A stretch of 64,000 bases of DNA. Source: Obelidium mucronatum (taxonomy: Eukaryota > Chytridiomycota > Chytridiomycetes > Chytridiales > Chytriomycetaceae). Under the pieces are notes generated by a model that searched no databases, was not told the DNA's origin, and saw nothing but the letters and a program-made list of their open reading frames with translations. The stretch is from NCBI GenBank assembly GCA_025765595.1, contig JAIVFH010000010.1, forward strand, positions 1 through 64,000. The letters are read 5' to 3'. The stretch's first letter is position 1. Every line of letters begins with the position of its first letter. Both the position numbers and the translations under genes were made by a program. Shown in pieces: positions 47,001 through 57,624 of this stretch.

Positions 47001-48511
47001 TTAAGATGGGAGTTCCAATCCGTGCTGTTATTGCCGCTGTGAACACTGCTACTGACAAGAACGGACGTTCAGTCCCAGCTCCAGGTCAAGGTATCCTCAC
47101 TTCAGCTCGTGAGCACCACGGAAAGTTCACCAGCCCATTGTTGAACTTCGAGTACCGCTCCAAGCAGCTTAAGCGTGAGAGAGAACACGTCAAGTCTTGG
47201 GTCGCCAAGGAGTACGAAGCTCTCGCTGATGAAGTTGAGGAGCGCAAGAAGAACGGCGAAACCGACTTGGACGAGTTCGTCAAGTTCCGTACCGACTTCA
47301 TTGAAAGAGAAGGAGTCCGCAAGGAGAAGGCTGCGCTCAACACTTGGAGCCACGAATGGTGGAAGAAGGATTCAAGTATCTCTCCACTTAAGGGAGCTCT
47401 TGCTACCTTTGGTTTGACCGTCGACGATATTGGTGTTGCTTCCTTCCACGGAACTGGTACTAAGGCCAATGACTACAATGAGTCTTCCGCCTTGAACCAG
47501 CAAATGGAGCACCTTGGTAGAAGCAAGGGTAACGTCTTGCCATCAATCTTCCAAAAGTACCTCACTGGTCACCCCAAGGGAGCCGCTGCTGCATGGATGT
47601 TGAACGGAGTTCTTCAAGTTCTCGAAACTGGTATTATTCCAGGAAACCGCAACTTGGATAACACCGAGGACCGCCTCTCCAAGTTCCGTCACATTATTTA
47701 CACTTCCCGTACCATCCAAACTGATGGTGTTAAGGCTGGTATCTTGAAGTCCTTTGGTTTCGGTCAAGCTGGTGGTGAAGTCCTTGTCTTGCACCCAGAC
47801 TACGTCTTTGCTGCCATGGAATCTACCGACTATGCTTCTTACCGCACTCGTCGTGAATCTCGTCAAATTGCCTCTTACAGATACTACCATGAAGCGTTGA
47901 CTGGAGTTGCTCCATTTGTCCGTGTAAAGAACGCCGCACCATACACAGATGCCCAACAATCAAGCGTCTACTTGAACCCACTTGCCAGAGCTTCGCGCGA
48001 TACCGCTGGCAGCTGGTCATTCAATGAAAAGGGCATCAAGAATGACACTCTCCGCACTACTCCAGCTGAAGTTGAAGTCACCCAAGCATTAATTGCTGCC
48101 GCCTCTCAAGTTGTACCCGCCAACGCAGGCCAAGGTGTTGGAGTTGATGTTCAATTAATTTCAGAAGTCAACACTGAGAACACTGTCTTCATCGAGCGCA
48201 ACTTCACCGCTGCTGAAATCGCGTACTGCACTGGATCTTCTTCTGCTCAATCTAGCTTTGCTGGGAGATGGGCCGCCAAGGAGGCCGTTGTCAAGGCTGT
48301 CTCATCATTGTCTACTGGAGCACCTGTCTGGACTAAGGGAAGTGCCGCTCCACTGGCAGAGATCGAAGTGCTTAGGGAAGAGGGCAAGGCCCCAGTAGTT
48401 GTCTTCCACGGCGATGCTAAGGCAGCTGTTCAAAAGGCCGGGGTCAAGAACGTCAAGATCACCATCAGCCACTCTGGATCCTACGCCGTTGCTGTGGCCA
48501 TTGCTGAGTAA
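35069..48511 (+). CDS. FAS: Single-chain type I fatty acid synthase (beta-alpha fusion) with two ACP domains
   Basis: Exons: 35069-35861, 36185-36406, 36624-37173, 37238-37931, 38030-39585, 39654-40052, 40091-42522, 42582-43148, 43210-44261, 44321-46029, 46094-46554, 46607-48511; about 4,113 residues. In order: acetyltransferase (GHSQG, about residue 267), enoyl reductase ([15 protein letters not shown]), dehydratase ([15 protein letters not shown]), malonyl/palmitoyl transferase (GHSLGEYAG, about 1829), Ala/Pro linker, ACP1 and ACP2 (each [15 protein letters not shown]), ketoreductase ([13 protein letters not shown]), ketosynthase (Cys in [10 protein letters not shown]; His in FHGTGTK and TGHPKG) and C-terminal phosphopantetheinyl transferase ([14 protein letters not shown]). 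Beta and alpha parts are joined with no stop, as in some basidiomycetes. Frame breaks of one base occur at about 36791-36796, 44683-44692 and 44788-44791; FAS is essential, so these are probably assembly errors. Strong codon bias (TTG, AAG) implies high expression. Confidence 0.95.
36407..36623 (+). repeat. FAS intron 2 filled with GCCGAAGGCGG palindromic repeats
   Basis: This 217-nt intron is several times longer than most introns here. It holds six to seven spaced copies of a short hairpin motif related to ACCGCCGAAGGCGGT, at about 36420, 36440, 36462, 36481, 36509 and 36543. It splices cleanly (TCTG/GTTTGT and TAAG/GACTCC restore the frame). Confidence 0.75.
42582..43148 (+). other. Symmetric exon encoding exactly one ACP domain
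   Basis: The exon is 567 nt (189 codons) and is flanked by introns that both split a codon after its second base. It encodes ACP1 plus its Ala-rich linker. The next exon begins with the closely similar ACP2. A phase-matched exon can be duplicated without breaking the frame. Confidence 0.85.
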
Positions 48512-48951
48512 ATTATGTGGTTTTTATTTCACGCCAAATATTCTTGTACACTTATAACATTTTCATGTTGCTTCTTTTTTTCTCTTTCATCCCATGATTT
48601 CGAAAGTAACTTTCTTTCATCTGTTTTTGTTGTTTCTTTTGCTGTTTCTTGCTGATAATATAGTTGCTGATATTGTTGGCCTTTAAATGAGTTTTCGCCC
48701 AACTTCAAACTCTCTGTACTAATTAGAAAAAACTTTTCACCATGGGTCCTTTCTTCTTCATGTAAAAAAAATACGAAAAATTTGTTTCACAATGGACCGA
48801 GCAACAGGGGGGCAACCCTTCGAGAACTCACGATTGCAAAAACCTTTTTGGCTTTTAATTAAATGGGTTTTTATTGTAACTTAAGAAAGATGTAAGGCTT
48901 GATGAGCATAACGAATTTGGGTGGACCTCAATTCTTGAAAAGAATTCATAA
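48512..48951. other. FAS 3' flank, no gene recognised
   Basis: AT-rich region with T-runs, holding the FAS 3' end. No coding signal is visible until the RRM fragment at 48952. Confidence 0.45.
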
Positions 48952-49203
48952 TGTGAGCAGGAGTATAAGGCTGGCGACATTGACCTTCTCAGACTGTTTG
49001 TCACTGGCTTCGAAAATGACACCACTGCGGCAATGATCCAAGCCCACTTCAAAAACGCAAAACATGTCCATCTTGCCAAGACAAAAGAAGGAAAACCTAT
49101 TGCCTTTATTGGTTTTGAGACCCCAGAAGAAACAACTGTTGGATTGGAAGTAAAGGCGGTGATTGGTTCAGTTTTGGTTGTTTGTCGAGCATACATTAAA
49201 GCA
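48952..49203 (+). pseudogene. RRM (RNA-recognition motif) fragment
   Basis: An open frame beginning just after a stop codon at 48949 reads GDIDLLRLFVTGFEND and later KTKEGKPIAFIGFETPEE, with spacing and hydrophobic pattern of RNP2 and RNP1 in an RRM. No start codon or upstream exon is visible. The frame decays into unrelated sequence by 49260, next to copia-like remains. Probably a gene fragment. Confidence 0.5.
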
Positions 49204-49266
49204 ACTTGCTACTACTCCTTCCTTACCAAACTAACCCCTCTGTTTGACAAAGCAAATTAGCATTCC

Positions 49267-51120
49267 TTGATTCTCGAACACATACCCAATTCGACAGAAA
49301 ATCTTGTATCCATCTGGAAATTTCTGGTTGAAAAATTCAATGTATACTTTGACCATGAAACAATGTCCGTGTATATTGGTAAAATTGTAAATGGGAAACT
49401 GGAGGTCATGCAAAAAGCGAAAGGCATAGATAGTCTCTTCCAATTACTACTGGACTCACCGGAAACGAAGGCTCACCTGGACCATGACCCAAGAATTAGA
49501 GCGTTACTTGGATCAATAGACATATGCCGGTTTTCTGTGAAAATTGGTTTTTAGCGATAGAATATCGCTAATTACCGGTTTACCATAAATGTCGGTAATT
49601 CTCGGTAATTTTATTGATAAATAAAGTTAAATATAGTGAATTATCATAATCCCTTTATTTTGCGATCAGTCCACGATAACTTTTTGCAAAATATCGAATT
49701 TTATTGATAACAAAAACTAACCAAAAAAAAAACAACAAATGTCAAAAATCACCACCGCTACCGCCGCTAAGGTAACAACCCATTTTCCTCCTACCCTCCA
49801 TTCATAAAGTCTCATCCTCCTCCTCCTCCTCCTCCTCCTCATCCTCATCATCTTCCCCCTTCCCCACCTCACTAACAATCTTCTTTTGGAACTGCAAAAA
49901 AAAACATTTCAACCCCCAATGCAACAACAACACCCACTGCATGCATCAAACAAACAAAGGCCCAGCCAACGATGGCCTTTGTGCGTCTGTCACTGCTGTC
50001 CACGGTGGGTGGGATGATGTGGCGGCAGCGGAACGGTGGGTGGGATGATGTGGCAGCAGCAGATCTCATGCAGGCTGGGCATTATACTGGATCTGGAACC
50101 ACACTTGACAACTGGACCGAGGATTGTGCCGTTACCTTACGCTGCAAGAACAAAAAATGCCAGCAAAGTAAAAGGAAGCGCAGGACCGGGAGGGAACGCG
50201 GAAGGAACTAGATCAGAGGTCGGAATGGTGTTTTTTATTTCAGGAGAGTTGCAGAGTTCCTGAAGTCTAGAATATCATCAAAGTTAACTCATGAGAAGGA
50301 AGGGAAGTAGTTTGTTTTTATGCAATGCGCTATTACGCTGATTCTCAATAAAAACCGATGCATAGAAACCAATTTTTAGCGTTTATTATTGATCTATCAA
50401 TTGCCGGTAAAAACCGGCACATGTCTATTGTTCCCTAAAACGTTGCTCTGAACTTGGCACAAACAATTTATGCATGCTGGAATTGAAAAAATCATGAAAA
50501 CAATCCCTGCGGTCAACGGCCTCAAGCTTTCTGGACCTATCGAAAAGGAATTCTTTTGCAAGACCTGTGTCATTGCAAAAATGCCACACCTCCCCCCCTA
50601 TAACAAATCGGGTTGGGTGGAAAGCCAAATACTAGATACTTTCATTATAGACATCATCTTTCCTGAAAGAAGCAATCCATCAATCGACAGCCATAATTAT
50701 GGTACCGTCTATCAACTTCAAACTATGCAATGGGTCGTTGTCACTACATTAAAAATGGCAATTGAATATCTGGAATCATACTCCGCTGAAAAGGTTCTCA
50801 ACATCAGAATGGACCCATCTGGGGAAGCCAAAAGTGACCGCATGTGTGAAGTGTGCAACCAACTATCAAAAACCATACAAATAACAATGACCGACGCCCA
50901 TAACCAGGATGGACACAATGAGTACAAGCTAATATAATCCAAACAGGAGTACCAATGAACTTTTGGCTCAAAAACACACTGTATCACATACATGTCGACA
51001 ACAGAACCATCCATGGAACGGAAACAAAAACACCATTTGAAATATTTACAGGAAAAAACCCACTTGTCAATCATTTGAGGACACTCAACAGTATAGCGTA
51101 ACCCCGCATTCTACCTTAAC
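49267..51120 (+). mobile_element. Degenerate Ty1/copia-type retrotransposon remnant, interrupted by a nested element
   Basis: Left part (49267-49513) encodes NLVSIWKFLVEKFNVYFDHE and IVNGKLEVMQKAKGIDSLFQ, resembling the region before the GAG pre-integrase domain. After the nested element, 50431-50937 encodes HAGIEKIMKTIPAVNGLKLS and FFCKTCVIAKMPHLPPYNKS, the His/Cys zinc-binding part of a copia integrase. At 51010-51085 comes THGTETKTPFEIFTGKNPLV, an integrase C-terminal motif. Frames shift repeatedly, and no reverse transcriptase, RNase H or LTRs are visible. Outer limits are approximate. Confidence 0.65.
49514..50430. mobile_element. 0.9-kb terminal-inverted-repeat element inside the copia remnant
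   Basis: CAATAGACATATGCCGGTTTT at 49514-49534 is repeated in inverted orientation at 50410-50430 with one mismatch. Subterminal regions share GGTTTTTAGCG-like and GGTAA-rich pieces. The interior is AT-rich with a CTC-rich tract near 49810-49860 and no convincing transposase, as in a non-autonomous (MITE-like) element. No clear target-site duplication was found. Confidence 0.6.
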
Positions 51121-51472
51121 ATGTTAAAATTACTGACAGAAACTTTGGACACATTTGCCAAACACCACCAAAAATTCGATGTTGCAAATGCTTACCAATT
51201 TTTCCTAAAAGCACATGCTACGACACCTGTCATCCCTCTTTTCTACAGCCTCACGGAAAAACGAAGACACGAGGAGTTTTCAACATTATGTACATGCTAT
51301 TGCTGACAGATGTTGACACAAGCTGTCCGATGCGGGACAAGTTTACGTCACTACACCAGACATTGAATCTAACAAAATATTCTCTATACACGTCACTCAG
51401 AGAGGAATTGACTGTTTGGGGAATATTTTAAATAAGAGACGGGAGGAGAAGAACAATGAAGAAAAATCTACT
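51121..51472. other. Spacer between copia remnant and KDZ transposon
   Basis: Contains short pieces that may be further decayed retroelement coding sequence, but no identifiable domain. It ends at the 8-bp target duplication of the KDZ element. Confidence 0.35.
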
Positions 51473-51480
51473 TTTAGTTC

Positions 51481-51573
51481 CACCTGGTCTTTTTAGGTCG
51501 TATGTTGGATAAACAAAAAATTATTTTATCTCACTGATTGTTCATCAGCCTCAAAATGAGACTCAAAATGAGA
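51481..51573 (+). repeat. KDZ left terminal inverted repeat
   Basis: 93 bp, identical to the reverse complement of 57524-57616. It is followed 17 bp later by the transposase start codon. Confidence 0.92.
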
Positions 51574-51589
51574 CAACAAATATCCCGCC

Positions 51590-54500
51590 ATGTACAACAA
51601 GAGAGCCACTGCACCCACCGCTTCCAGACCACGCACCCGCCGCACCCGCCGCACCCGCAAAGGATGGCAACCGCCAATGGATCCAGTGCACCACATGGAC
51701 CAGGACGGCGAGCCTACCAACCTGTTCGGACCAAGCATCGTTGATGAAACCCGCCAAGCTGAGTTGCGTGCGTTCATCAAAGAGCGCGAGGAAATGGAGG
51801 AGCTGGCGCAGCAGGCTGCTGCTGCCGCTGCGGCTTCCGCAGATGCTTCAGCTGGGTTTGATGGCATGGACTTTGACGATGACTTCGGTAAGTGCCTCCC
51901 TCACCTGAACCTCTTTTGTATACTGTTTTTATTTTTTGCATGAGCTGAGGCTCCCTTCAAGCACTCTTGCCCTTTGTATCTCCTTTCCTTCCTCCACTTG
52001 TATCCAACCTGTACTAACTTCGGCTCAAAAAGCAGTTTCCACTCCTGTTGGTCCGTCAAGCCCCCAACTGTCCGCATTGGATGAAGCAGCTTCTGACAAC
52101 GATAAGGTTGGCGACCGACCTACCGAAGATGGCTTGGATGAATTCGAGGATGACTTTGAGATGCAGTCAGACATTCGGGAAATCCTTGGACTGCCACCTC
52201 TTGGGCCTAATCCTGAGACAAGTTCTTATGCTGAGAAGCGAAGGTCCTTCTTTGGAAGGTTTCGGTCTGCCAAGCCACACTTGGTTCAAGGTCTTGCGTG
52301 CTACCTGACAAGTGATTTGCTTGGCCGCACGTGCTCTAGGACAAGTTGCGACACACCTGCCACCTTTAAGTGCCACACATGTATGGCCACATCCACTACA
52401 GCACACATCTTCTTCTGTCAAGACCACGCTATCCTGCACCAGTGGAACAATACCTGTCATCGACTTGGGAACAACTTGGACAAACCTCCACCTGCAAGAA
52501 TCACCAAAGGCTCTGTAGTACGCAACAAAAAGATCCAGTGCTGCCAAAAGGCAAAAGGTGGAGGGCACTTAATGCACCTTCATTCTTTGACTGGGATTGA
52601 ACAAGTCATGTTGGTTCAGTGCGACGAGCATTATGATTGCACTGAAGTTGTCAAAGTTTTGATACGAGACTTTGGGTTCTTTCCGTCCCGGCTCCAGAAC
52701 CCAAGTGAGCCACATATTTTATTTCTTTTGCTTTTGTGTTAAGTTGTTTTTATTTTTAGCTCGTGCATTTTCAATTCAAATGTTAGCACTGGGGCTGAAG
52801 TTTCGATCTGCAGGAGTTTCTTATCAATGTTCAGCAGAAGTCTTCATGGGGGATGACTTCAAGAATGTACGACGGCTGAATGTTTATGAACCCTACATGG
52901 ACGCAGTTCGGCAGTATGCAACGGTGATGCACTCAGCGCATCATGGACTCTTCACTAATGACATTGAACGTGAGCTGGGGTTGGTGATGCAGCAGTTCAA
53001 CCAAGAGTGGTGTCTGGGAATGGATGTTTGTCCTGCGTGTATTGGCGGATCTTCACCAAAAGGACCTCTTGCTCATGTGAGTTTGTTTTTTCCGAAATTT
53101 TTTTTTCTGATTTGGTTTTTATCGCAGACGATGGACGGGTTCGAATCAGCAAATAAAAAATCAGTGGAACAAGGAGGTGGAGGAAATCATGGAGTCTTCG
53201 AATTTGCAAGGGCATGGTTCAAACAGACAGTAGTGACAGACTATGTGAGGGACAGTTCAAAGTCCAAAGCTGGGAAACTGGGTTGCGAAGCTCAACACAA
53301 AGCCGGAACTGAGGGAGGGTCATCAAATGGAAAGGATGTTGACCGAATAATTCACGTGGACTGTGCAGCTCACGGAGTTGTTCATCGTATATACGGTACT
53401 TATTTTGTTTATTTTATTTTTGTGGGTCTATTTAATAAAAAAAATTAAATAGATGCTAAAGGTGGGGAGCGGCTTATATACGCTGACGATGTTATGAATT
53501 GGCTGATGACGTTTGGCCGTGTTGTTATCTTTGGGTATGATATCGCTTGCAAACTGCTGTCACATTGGCACCACTATGGCCTTTGGACCACCCTTTCAAC
53601 CGCTGCTCTGATTATTCTGTTTATTCCGGGTATGCATGTTTATGCTCATGGTAAGGACTGCCAATGTTTGTTTGGCCCTCGGGTAATTATGGGATTGGGT
53701 CTATCAATGGACGGGGAGGGACATGAACGAGTCAATGCAACATTATCACGAAGCATTGGTTTGACACAGCGGGAAACTACGGAGAATCGCGAGATGGACA
53801 TTGTGCTGGTTGTTTCACATCACAATCAAGGGAAGATACGTACTTTTGCAGCATGGACCGCTGGGAAGCTGGCTTTGGCAAGTGCGGGATTGAAGGGCTT
53901 GTTGGCTTTAACTCCGGTTGTGGATGAGTTAAAGCTGGAAGAATCTTCTTACAAAAATGTAGTTGCGCGCACAACAGATCTACGCCAGCGCCTTCTGAGC
54001 ACATCTGGAACCGGAGTGGCATCAACAAGAGAGTCTCTGCGTGAAAGGATTGATGCGATAGCCCGAACTATCCTGGCTGTTGAACGACATTTGAAGTCCG
54101 CACCTGGTACCAAGATGGCGGCAAGGTTGAAGAGTGCCTTGTCATCGTCATTTGTGGCATTCTACAGGCTTGCTGCTGAATATAATGGTGATAATTTTTG
54201 GTTTTTGGTTGACTTGGTTTTTTAAATTTTAATTTTTTTGTGTTGGCAGATTTAGATCCATCAAAGCCTTCTCTCAACTTTGCCACTGTTAAAAAAGAGC
54301 TAGTTACTACTTCGGAAACTATGGATTCCAATAATGTCAAGTTGATGGTCACTCTATATTGGCGGCATTGCGAGGACGTTTACCATCACTTGAACTACTT
54401 GCAAAACACAATTGACTACTTCGATAACAGGGCCAGAACTTATTGGAGGAAGGTTAGGGGTTTGTTGGATATTGATGGGACAGTGGGATCAGTGATTCTT

Positions 54501-54689
54501 GAGAGGGATCGTCTTGCCTTGTTGCATATTGTTCGGACGAGAGTTTTGGTGGAGTCTACTTATGCAAATGCCGCAAGAGACATATTTGAGGACAGTGTAG
54601 GGATAATCAATCGTGACCATTTGAAGCAAATTGGGGACATGTTTTCTGCACATGTGTCTTATCTTGGTGGGCAGAATATGCGGCCGTAA
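51590..54689 (+). CDS. KDZ transposase with CxC cysteine cluster
   Basis: Exons 51590-51887, 52036-52704, 52760-53076, 53128-53395, 53453-54187 and 54250-54689; 908 residues with every intron in phase and no internal stop. The N-terminus is low-complexity with Arg/Thr and Ala runs. A Cys/His cluster (CSRTSCDTPATFKCHTC, FFCQDHAILHQW) corresponds to the CxC domain associated with KDZ transposases. The catalytic core shows the family motifs FGYDIACKL, PGMHVYAHGKDCQCLFGPR and the acidic LSMDGEGHERVNATLSR. A C-terminal helical region follows. Predicted to be a nuclear DDE-type transposase acting on the element's TIRs. It appears intact and possibly active. Confidence 0.88.
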
Positions 54690-54898
54690 GAGTGTCTGTC
54701 TTGGGCTTTGGCGGAATATACTGGTGTGAGAGTCCAGAAGAGGAATAAATGCATTAGTTTATAATTGACTTTGAATTTAAGTTTATTTTTGATTTTTTTA
54801 GGTCTATCTTATCCCCCCCCCCCAAAAAAAAAAGAAACAAGCAAGCAAAAAAAAGGAAAACTAACCGAAACCGCATCAAAGTCACATCAGCGTTAATC

Positions 54899-57401
54899 TT
54901 ATCTGTAAATAGGAGGCCCTCGGCCCCTCTTCCTTCTTTCCATGCCTGAAACTGCAGTTAGTGTCCTTTTTCGTTTGAGCTTCAATTCATCAAGCATTCC
55001 CCCACCATTGCTTTCCCCCTTCTCACTTTCCCCTTGCAGTCCCTCCCTTTCATGGTCCTTTCGTTTGGTTGCAAGCGCATTTGTCTTAGCTGCCTCCTCT
55101 GAACATAACTCTGGGTGTGTTGAACACAGTTGCTCTGCAGCCATTGGTAAGCACTCACTGTCCACAAAAACAACACCAGTCTCGTCAGAATTCTCATTCC
55201 TTTTATCTTCTTCTTCCTCAATCTCCTCATATCCAATCCCGATGTCCGAGCTGGCATCACCACCTTCAGCAGGAGCAGCACCATCACCACCTCCAGCATA
55301 GGCTGCTATGGGCTTCAGCTTAAAATTAATGCTGCTTTTCAATCTTTGAAGCATTGCACACTCCTGGTAACAATGATAAGTATGAAAGCATACAATTGCT
55401 CGTTCCACGGCTAACCTTGAGTGTCATCTTCTTATAGTGGTCCACAGGAATCGGAAACCCCTCCATCAAAAGGCCGTAGTAACCCTTGGGAGTCATCAAT
55501 TTGGATAATGGGAACTTTGTCGCCCGATGAGTTATTCCATGGGTTTGGAGGGCCGTGTTCAAGCGTTCAAGGAGCATAGCATTCACAAGGACTCTCTGTG
55601 AAATCACATCCATCGGATTCTTTGCAGAAATTGCTTGTGATTGGGTTTGTTGTCTTTTGCTTTCTCGTGCCTGCTCAAACGCCACTAATACAGGGACTCG
55701 AGTTTCCGGTACTTTCAGCATGTCACGACTGACTGCTTTGGTAAACTTTCCAACACTTGAGCTCTCTGTGTGTCCTGTTTTAGTGTTGTAAAACCATCCT
55801 ATATGCTGCACGTCATGGTTTGTGTCTTTTGCAAGGTTAGAGATTTTATTTTTTTGGCAGGGGCGGAAACTTAACTTACCCAAAAGCTTAAGCAATTCAA
55901 TAACATCGGTTTTGATTTCCCTCTCTTCTTTAGCAACTTCTTCATCTGTCATTTCCACCAATCTGTCTGAATTGTTCATTTTCTCTTTCTCTGCCACAAA
56001 GAAATTCCACAATTCAACGTGTTCATCCAGTCTTCTGTCTTCAACCACATGGTATATGCTGCACGTCATGGTTTGTGTCTTTTGCAAGGTTAGAGATTTT
56101 ATTTTTTTGGCAGGGGCGGAAACTTAACTTACCCAAAAGCTTAAGCAATTCAATAACATCGGTTTTGATTTCCCTCTCTTCTTTAGCAACTTCTTCATCT
56201 GTCATTTCCACCAATCTGTCTGAATTGTTCATTTTCTCTTTCTCTGCCACAAAGAAATTCCACAATTCAACGTGTTCATCCAGTCTTCTGTCTTCAACCA
56301 CATGGTATATGCTGCACGTCATGGTTTGTGTCTTTTGCAAGGTTAGAGATTTTATTTTTTTGGCAGGGGCGGAAACTTAACTTACCCAAAAGCTTAAGCA
56401 ATTCAATAACATCGGTTTTGATTTCCCTCTCTTCTTTAGCAACTTCTTCATCTGTCATTTCCACCAATCTGTCTGAATTGTTCATTTTCTCTTTCTCTGC
56501 CACAAAGAAATTCCACAATTCAACGTGTTCATCCAGTCTTCTGTCTTCAACCACATGGTAAAATGATTTTCCGAATTTTTTTATATTGTCTTGTTCCCAT
56601 TGCTGGAAGTTCGATGGTTTGTAGTTTGGGTCGAGAGCAAGTTGTTTTCGGTTGTGTTCTTCAAATAAAAATACATTTTGCATAACGTTAGTAACTGTCT
56701 TTCTTATTTCCTTTTCTTTACCTTGCACATGTTGGCCAGCCCATTTTCGATAAATGGTGTACGCGGAAGCCAACGGTTTCTCGCGCAACTTTGCAGGTGC
56801 CATCCGTTGTGCTATAACAATAGGCTCTTTTCCTTTATTTGATGAAGTTGTGTTGATGTTTTCAACAGCTGTTGCACTTTGAGCATGACGATTGCTTGCG
56901 GCTTGATCATTGCTTGTGGCTTGATCCAGAAGGGTTTGTAGCTTGATTCTCTCCTCTACAGTTAAAACAACCCGACCACCATCCTTTTGTAAAGATGTGG
57001 AGTTTCGAATTTGGTCTTGTATTGTTTGAATGCCATCATTGTTTGCATTCATGGTTGAAGCATCGAGTCCACTTGAGCCAGAACTAATCCCCCCACCATC
57101 AGTATGCTCCACTGCTTCTGAGTTTATTTTTTTGGTCATTCGGCGAATGAATGTCTGTACAGGTAAATGCGAGAGTCATTAGAGTGGTCAGCAGTCAACA
57201 CCTGTCAAACATCACTACACTAACATCAACAACAGCAATATCCTTTCCAAACTGCTGTGAATAGTTCTGTCTTGCTTTCAGATACGCCTTTTGCGCTCTT
57301 ACACCCTGATTCTCTACAGCGTACAATAGTATTCTTTGCTCTTCATCGGTAAGAGCATTTTCGCCACGTCCAAGTACTTTTTCTTTTCCCTGCTTTGTCA
57401 A
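54899..57401 (-). pseudogene. Second gene of the KDZ element, broken by an internal triplication
   Basis: A candidate first exon lies at 57195-57401 (ENALTDEEQRILLYAVENQG). A main exon begins at the ATG at 57137-57139 (MTKKINSEAVEHTDGGGISS). It continues with a possible DNA-binding or helical region (KPLASAYTIYRKWAGQHVQG, NYKPSNFQQWEQDNIKKFGK) and then VVEDRRLDEHVELWNFFVAE. Downstream exons give VGKFTKAVSRDMLKVPETRV and a Glu-rich, finally basic C-terminus (MERRKRGRGPPIYR) that could be a nuclear signal. A 253-bp exon-intron block is present three times (55801-56558). Each extra copy adds 199 exonic nt and so shifts the frame, giving HIPCG-stop. I recognise no family; a DNA-binding or accessory transposition protein is inference. 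Confidence 0.6.
55801..56558 (-). repeat. Three tandem 253-bp exon-intron units
   Basis: Units start at 55801, 56054 and 56307 (ATATGCTGCACGTCATGG) and are almost identical. Each contains one copy of the VVEDRRLDEHVELW exon and one copy of a 54-nt intron (donor GTAAGTTAAG, acceptor CAAAAG). Confidence 0.9.
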
Positions 57402-57523
57402 GCATCAGTTTTTGAAATACTTACACATGCTGTTTACCATGACGGACACTGTTTACGTATGTTTTTCGGTTTGTTTATGTTGTCAGTTGGTTGTCAGTCT
57501 TGTTTTTTTAGCTTTTTATTTTA

Positions 57524-57616
57524 TCTCATTTTGAGTCTCATTTTGAGGCTGATGAACAATCAGTGAGATAAAATAATTTTTTGTTTATCCAACATACGAC
57601 CTAAAAAGACCAGGTG
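57524..57616 (-). repeat. KDZ right terminal inverted repeat
   Basis: 93 bp, the inverted copy of 51481-51573. It is bounded on the outside by TTTAGTTC, matching the left flank. Confidence 0.92.
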
Positions 57617-57624
57617 TTTAGTTC

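Larger units (their letters stand above)
51481..57616. mobile_element. Complete KDZ (Kyakuja-Dileera-Zisupton) DNA transposon, 6.1 kb
   Basis: Perfect terminal inverted repeats of 93 bp at 51481-51573 and 57524-57616, beginning CACCTGGTCTTTTTAGGTCG. They are flanked by identical 8-bp direct repeats TTTAGTTC (51473-51480 and 57617-57624), the expected target-site duplication. Inside are a plus-strand KDZ transposase (51590-54689) and a tail-to-tail minus-strand gene (54899 to about 57400). The identical TIRs and TSDs point to a recent insertion. Confidence 0.92.

Noticed and set aside
49514..50430. Target-site duplication for the 0.9-kb inverted-repeat element
   Set aside because: Flanks ACTTGGAT and TTCCCTAA do not match convincingly, so no TSD is claimed.
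55801..56558. CRISPR-like repeat array
   Set aside because: Three 253-bp adjacent units without spacers, with exon and intron structure, are a tandem duplication, not a CRISPR array.
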